Of a DNA stretch of 64,000 nucleotides, positions 62,643-64,000 are shown one piece after another (position 1 is the first letter of the stretch; every line of letters begins with the position of its first letter). The notes under the pieces were generated by a model. That model did no database searches and was not told the origin of the DNA. It saw only the letters and a list, made by a program, of their open reading frames with translations. Source of the DNA: Azoarcus sp. L1K30 (GTDB lineage: Bacteria > Pseudomonadota > Gammaproteobacteria > Burkholderiales > Rhodocyclaceae); assembly GCF_018122735.1 (NCBI RefSeq), contig NZ_JAGRRD010000001.1, forward strand, positions 1,161,887-1,225,886. The letters run 5' to 3'. Position numbers and translations under genes: made by a program.

Positions 62643-63632
62643 ATGTCGAAAGTCATCCTGTTGAGCGAATCCGATCTGCGCGCCTGCGTCGCGCTCGACG
62701 CAAGCACAATAGACTGCGTCGAACACGCGTTCCGCCTGCTCGCCACCGAGAAAGTCGTCATGCCGGCGATCCTGCGGCTCGACATCAAGGAACACAACGG
62801 CGAAGTCGACGTAAAGACGGCCTACCTGCCGGGGCTCGACAGCTTTGCGATCAAGGTGAGCCCGGGCTTCTTCGACAATCCCAGCCTGGGTCTGCCAAGC
62901 CTGAACGGCATGATGGTGCTGCTCTCCGCCCGCACGGGCGTGCCCGAGGCCTTGCTGCTGGACAACGGCTACCTTACGGCGGTGCGCACGGCCGCTGCCG
63001 GCGCGGTGGCAGCACGCTGGCTTGCCCGCGAGGATGCAAGGCGCGTCGCCGTGATCGGCGCCGGCGAACAGGCGCGGCTGCAGCTGAAGGCACTGACGCA
63101 GGTGCGCCGGATCGAGTCGGCCACGGTGTGGGCCCCGCGCATCGAAGCGGCACGGCGCTTCGCAGATGAGATGAGCCGCGCACTCGGCCTGCGTGTGAGC
63201 GCCTGCGCGGACATCGCCGCCGCGCTCGACGGCGCCGACATCGCGATCACGACCACCCCCAGCCATGCACCGCTGATTGAGGCGCACCACCTGCATCCCG
63301 GCCTCCACATCACGGCAATGGGATCGGATGCCGAGCACAAGAACGAGATCGCCCCGGCCGCACTGGCTGCCGCGCGCTACGTCTGCGACCGCCTGAGTCA
63401 GGTGCGCGTGCTCGGGGAACTTCATCACGCAATCGACGCCGGGCAGATTGCCGCCGATGCCGACTTTCCCGAACTGGGCCAGGTCATCGCCGGCCTGCGA
63501 CCGGGCCGCACGCACCGCGACGACGTGACGATCTGCGACCTCACCGGCACCGGCGCGCAGGACACCGCGATCGCGACCCTCGCCTTCGCCCGTGCCCGTG
63601 CAGGCGCACATGGCACCCAATTCGAATCCTGA
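62643..63632 (+). CDS. eutC: Ectoine utilisation protein EutC (ornithine cyclodeaminase family)
   Basis: 329 aa, OCD/mu-crystallin fold. Motifs: VSPGFFDNPSLGLPSLNG, LDNGYLTAVRTAAAGAVAAR, Rossmann GAGEQARLQL, ITAMGSDAEHKNEI. The ATG at 62643 has a GAGG element upstream. It acts with EutA and EutB; doeA follows after 25 bases. Confidence 0.93.
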   Translation: MSKVILLSESDLRACVALDASTIDCVEHAFRLLATEKVVMPAILRLDIKEHNGEVDVKTAYLPGLDSFAIKVSPGFFDNPSLGLPSLNGMMVLLSARTGVPEALLLDNGYLTAVRTAAAGAVAARWLAREDARRVAVIGAGEQARLQLKALTQVRRIESATVWAPRIEAARRFADEMSRALGLRVSACADIAAALDGADIAITTTPSHAPLIEAHHLHPGLHITAMGSDAEHKNEIAPAALAAARYVCDRLSQVRVLGELHHAIDAGQIAADADFPELGQVIAGLRPGRTHRDDVTICDLTGTGAQDTAIATLAFARARAGAHGTQFES

Positions 63633-63657
63633 CTTCGCCCTGGAACGGAGAGAGCCC

Positions 63658-64000
63658 ATGCCAGACAACATCCAGCTACCCTTCGCCCGCAGCGAGTACG
63701 CGGCGCGGCTCGCCAGGACCCGCGCCGCGATGGATGCGCGCGGTATCGACGTGCTGATCGTCACCGACCCTACCAACATGAACTGGCTCACCGGCTACGA
63801 CGGCTGGTCCTTCTATGTACACCAGTGCGTCATCGTCGGCCCCGAGGGCGAGCCGGTGTGGTTCGGTCGCGGGCAGGACGCCAACGGCGCACGCCGGACG
63901 GCCTGGATCGCCGAAGCGAACATCGTCGGCTATCCCGACCACTACGTGCAATCGACCGAGCGCCACCCGATGGACTACCTCGCCGCCGAACTCATCGCCG
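63658..64000 (+). CDS. doeA: Ectoine hydrolase DoeA/EutD (5' part, runs off window)
   Basis: First 114 residues of a creatinase/M24-type hydrolase: MPDNIQLPFARSEYAARLAR, GIDVLIVTDPTNMNWLTGYD, GWSFYVHQCVIV. This N-terminal domain matches ectoine hydrolase, which opens the ectoine ring to N-acetyl diaminobutyrate. GGAGAG precedes the ATG. The catalytic domain lies beyond 64000. Confidence 0.9.
   Translation, partial: MPDNIQLPFARSEYAARLARTRAAMDARGIDVLIVTDPTNMNWLTGYDGWSFYVHQCVIVGPEGEPVWFGRGQDANGARRTAWIAEANIVGYPDHYVQSTERHPMDYLAAELIA

Overview
The window is high-GC DNA with short intergenic gaps, ATGA start/stop overlaps, Gram-negative lipoprotein and Sec signals, TRAP transporters, many LysR regulators, a monomeric NADP isocitrate dehydrogenase and PHB metabolism. 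Together these suggest a free-living betaproteobacterium of the Azoarcus/Thauera/Aromatoleum type. That placement is an inference from gene content; there is no rRNA here.

Layout. 1-1357: 3'-truncated icd. 1837-5803: TRAP transporter with a TatT-type lipoprotein and fused DctQM. 5850-7674: PstS-like protein and a CYTH phosphatase. 7705-11213: histidine kinase plus a receiver-PAS-GGDEF-EAL protein. 11377-19785: housekeeping and stress genes (M32 peptidase, CaCA exchanger, two coiled-coil stress proteins, PQQ-type sugar dehydrogenase lipoprotein, SRAP protein, small Cys-rich secreted peptide). 19994-23528: LysR, ureohydrolase and Na+/solute symporter. 23941-27376: sensor kinase, FixJ-type regulator, secreted HbpS/GlcG-family protein and periplasmic ankyrin protein. 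27523-29812: AT-rich accessory segment beside tRNA-Thr (transposase fragment, orphan membrane protein, LexA-box orphan, phased repeats). 29829-31156: tRNA-Thr(CGU) and a degenerate HD-GYP protein.

31452-45961 is a purine-catabolic locus. It holds hydroxyisourate hydrolase, urate hydroxylase PuuD, allantoinase PuuE, an NCS1 permease, a hydantoin-type racemase, a GntR regulator, allantoicase, ureidoglycolate lyase, Hyi, a DUF3830 protein, a cytosolic GlcG-like protein and malate synthase. Urate is taken through allantoin and allantoate to glyoxylate, and glyoxylate is condensed to malate. OHCU decarboxylase (uraD) and xanthine dehydrogenase are not in the window.

46073-52428 carries an aldo/keto reductase with LysR, a secreted PHB depolymerase-like protein and two divergent L,D-transpeptidases. 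52458-52831 is an initiator-tRNA locus with two whole genes and a 49-bp partial copy. 52874-55923 is an arsenic-resistance-like operon (ArsR, flavoprotein with a Cys-pair tail, MFS pump). 56008-64000 is an ectoine/hydroxyectoine catabolic cluster: TRAP DctP facing DctQ-DctM-EutA-EutB-EnuR-EutC-DoeA, running off the right edge.

The observations most worth following are the four-gene HbpS/SenS/SenR-like signalling cluster with a palindrome upstream of its promoter, the tRNA-Thr accessory segment with helically phased repeats and an SOS-box orphan gene, and shared operator-like motifs in the ectoine and purine loci.
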